36,783 bases of DNA from Ichthyophonus hoferi (Eukaryota; Opisthokonta; Ichthyosporea; Ichthyophonida; Ichthyophonidae): the NCBI GenBank assembly GCA_002751075.1, contig NAOQ01000222.1, forward strand, positions 34,103 through 70,885, written 5' to 3'. Below are positions 34,835 through 36,783 of this stretch, piece by piece. Under the pieces are notes generated by a model. That model worked only from the letters and a program-made list of their open reading frames with translations, had not been told where the DNA came from and ran no database searches. The translations under genes were made by a program, and so were the position numbers. Each line of letters opens with the position of its first letter. Positions within the stretch are counted from its first letter, which is position 1.

Positions 34835-35267
34835 AAAGGGAGATGACTGGATGGATAGGTAAAGGAGATAGATCTCTTGATGCTATTACTATTAGTGGCA
34901 GTGTTATTATTATTATTATTATTATCTCTTTTCCGTGTCCACCTATTTTTTCTTCCAAATATGGTTATTTAGATAATTATAATATTCCGTTGTTATACTA
35001 CTTTAGTATTTATTGCAATCGTGATACTAATACAATATATCCCTCCGTAGGTTTTGCATCATCTTGTGTGACCCTGGACCAATTACAACATACGTTTTAG
35101 ACTATTTTTCTATTTGATTCGGTAGATAAATCCAGGACGTGCTATCTGTACTATCTTAACCTTGGAAACAACAACCTATGCATACTATCATACATATGCA
35201 TATACCATATAAATCTATATGGTGTCTAACGAGCCGATGACATTGCACCAATCATATAAGGATAAGG
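34835..35267. other. Region downstream of SET
   Basis: This holds a (TTA)n run at about 34906-34925. A possible acceptor at 35050 is followed by a short open stretch. It may be the SET 3' UTR. No gene was recognised. Confidence 0.35.
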
Positions 35268-35615
35268 ATGGATAGATGGATACTGAATGCTGTTGGCCCT
35301 ATTACACTCTCTGGTTCTACTATGGTGATTGGAGGACTTCTCTTATATACAAACTGGCAGACTATGTACATATATATATGCACAGTAGATTTACTGTATA
35401 ACAATTTCTGTTATTATTGGTCTCTTTTAAAATGTTATTTCTTATGCTGTCCCTCTCCATTTCACATTTCTTTGCTTTTTCTTGTTTTATTGTTCATGTT
35501 CTATTCCTTGCCCTTATTTGACTTACTATTATCCTGTTCTCTCTCTGCTCTTTCTCTTTCTCATTCTCACTCCCTTTCTAGTCTACGGGGCCTCTATGTA
35601 CACCTGTCTAAATAA
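35268..35615 (+). CDS. Weak small ORF, possible membrane protein
   Basis: The ATG opens a 115-codon frame beginning MDRWILNAVGPITLSGSTMV with a hydrophobic first half. The middle is AT/CT-rich and looks like an intron (possible donor 35365, acceptor 35580). Downstream another frame reads VVMALAGLVLAGVYRIQKW (about 35700-35757), also membrane-like, and AATAAA follows at 35954. The pieces might belong to one small spliced gene, but no family was recognised and no junction is certain. Confidence 0.2.
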   Translation: MDRWILNAVGPITLSGSTMVIGGLLLYTNWQTMYIYICTVDLLYNNFCYYWSLLKCYFLCCPSPFHISLLFLVLLFMFYSLPLFDLLLSCSLSALSLSHSHSLSSLRGLYVHLSK

Positions 35616-35953
35616 TTGTTGTAAGAATAACGAAAATACTCCTGAAGTCTATATATTTACACACCTATATGGTACATATAAGCATACGTACATATATGTG
35701 GTTATGGCTCTGGCAGGGTTGGTTCTGGCAGGTGTGTATCGTATCCAGAAGTGGTTGATATACACATATTATTCTCTCCTTTCTTCTCTTTCTCTCGTCT
35801 CTATACCTACCTTATCAGATCATCTTAAGATAATGTCAGTTAATCCCTTATGCGAGGTCTTTGTTTCGCTTTATTCTATAGCACTATATATATGTATATA
35901 TATTAGGTGCATAGTGGAACACTGTATATTTTTTATTTTTGTGACCCACAACC

Positions 35954-35959
35954 AATAAA
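35954..35959 (+). terminator. Possible poly(A) signal
   Basis: AATAAA is the first such hexamer after the SET stop and after the weak ORF. It could serve either transcript. Confidence 0.3.
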
Positions 35960-36783
35960 TATTTTCCATTTGATTTAAATTTATAATTGAGTGGCAGGGT
36001 TAATTCGTCAAACATTGCTCACACTCCAAAATAGGATGAGATGTGTATGAAGGACATCTTAATCATAAAGTGGCGATTGTTTATATTTTAACTTGTCGCT
36101 TGCTATTCCAGTAATTATTGGTGATAAAAACTGGATACATTCTTATTAAAATAAAATCGCTTACTTGATTGCGCCTAAGCTGGAGCCAATTTGACTGCAA
36201 TGCGTAATTAATCATTGAGAATCAGTGCGACATAATTTAAGTTTGGATAATAAGAAATCCTTAAATTCGAATTCTAATATTACTCATTAATTAACTACGG
36301 GAGGATTACTAACAAAATTAAACCAATTATGTTAGATATGCATTATGTTACAAACGCATCTTTAGACAACCGAAACGTATTAAAATTGCTTGATTATTTC
36401 GATCTAAACAAACAAATAATATAAACCTATAATTTATGTAGGAGTATGGGTCATATTTGTACAAATTATTACAATATCGTCTGGATTTGAAAAAAGAAAA
36501 GAGCTAAATATATAATATAATAATTGATTGGAGGGTATATTTTGAAGTTTGGTCCCACTTTGGTATTCAGTTGATTGAGTTAGTAATATAGTGCTAACTG
36601 TTACAAGTTATTCAAATTTATATATATAATCTACTATTTATAATTCACTTTTTGAGTTTCATTATTATTATGCAATACTATATTTAGTTGTTTATTTAAA
36701 TATTAAGCTATACGCTATTTTATTTACTTTAATTTGTTTTGATTGTTCTTATTATATTGTAACTTCATCTTATTATAGCGTTA
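35960..36783. other. Terminal AT-rich spacer
   Basis: No ORF, RNA gene or clear repeat was recognised up to the window edge. Confidence 0.5.

Overview
The window is AT-rich nuclear DNA from a eukaryote. It has many GT-AG spliceosomal introns of about 100 to 1,400 bases, standard stop codons, AATAAA-type signals, AT microsatellites and dispersed repeats. Splice junctions were read by eye, using phase and protein family alignments from memory. The organism cannot be named. An opisthokont protist or an early-branching fungus fits: it has RhoGDI, SET/NAP, TRAP-alpha and EMC1 families plus a WrbA/Pst2-type flavodoxin fold. This is inference only.

Layout, all host genes on the + strand. (1) About 292-1352: the 3' end of EMC1, the ER membrane complex scaffold subunit. 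(2) 1353-7243: gene-poor DNA with eroded LTR-retroelement fossils at about 3855-6386. (3) 7244-12870: a complete six-exon SSR1 (TRAP-alpha, 264 aa). (4) 12871-16667: no gene seen; it holds a minisatellite and an LTR fragment. (5) 16668-26710: a 13-exon gene model of about 1,628 aa. It joins a RhoGDI-like domain, 31 units of a 17-residue repeat, a shortened WrbA-like flavodoxin domain, and a long low-complexity tail with five copies of an Ala-rich ARAAAKA-type motif. (6) 26711-30783: inverted-repeat elements, a tandem duplication and a GC-rich island. (7) 30784-34834: a complete seven-exon SET/NAP-family gene (402 aa) with an unusually long acidic tail. (8) 34835-36783: only a weak small ORF.

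EMC1 and SSR1 both act in membrane and secretory protein biogenesis at the ER. Nothing in the sequence shows co-regulation. The most notable object is the composite RhoGDI-repeat-flavodoxin gene. Twelve consecutive introns keep one frame through it, and I know of no described protein with this architecture. A second genome-scale oddity is the high density of CCAAT/ATTGG pentamers in introns, exons and spacers.
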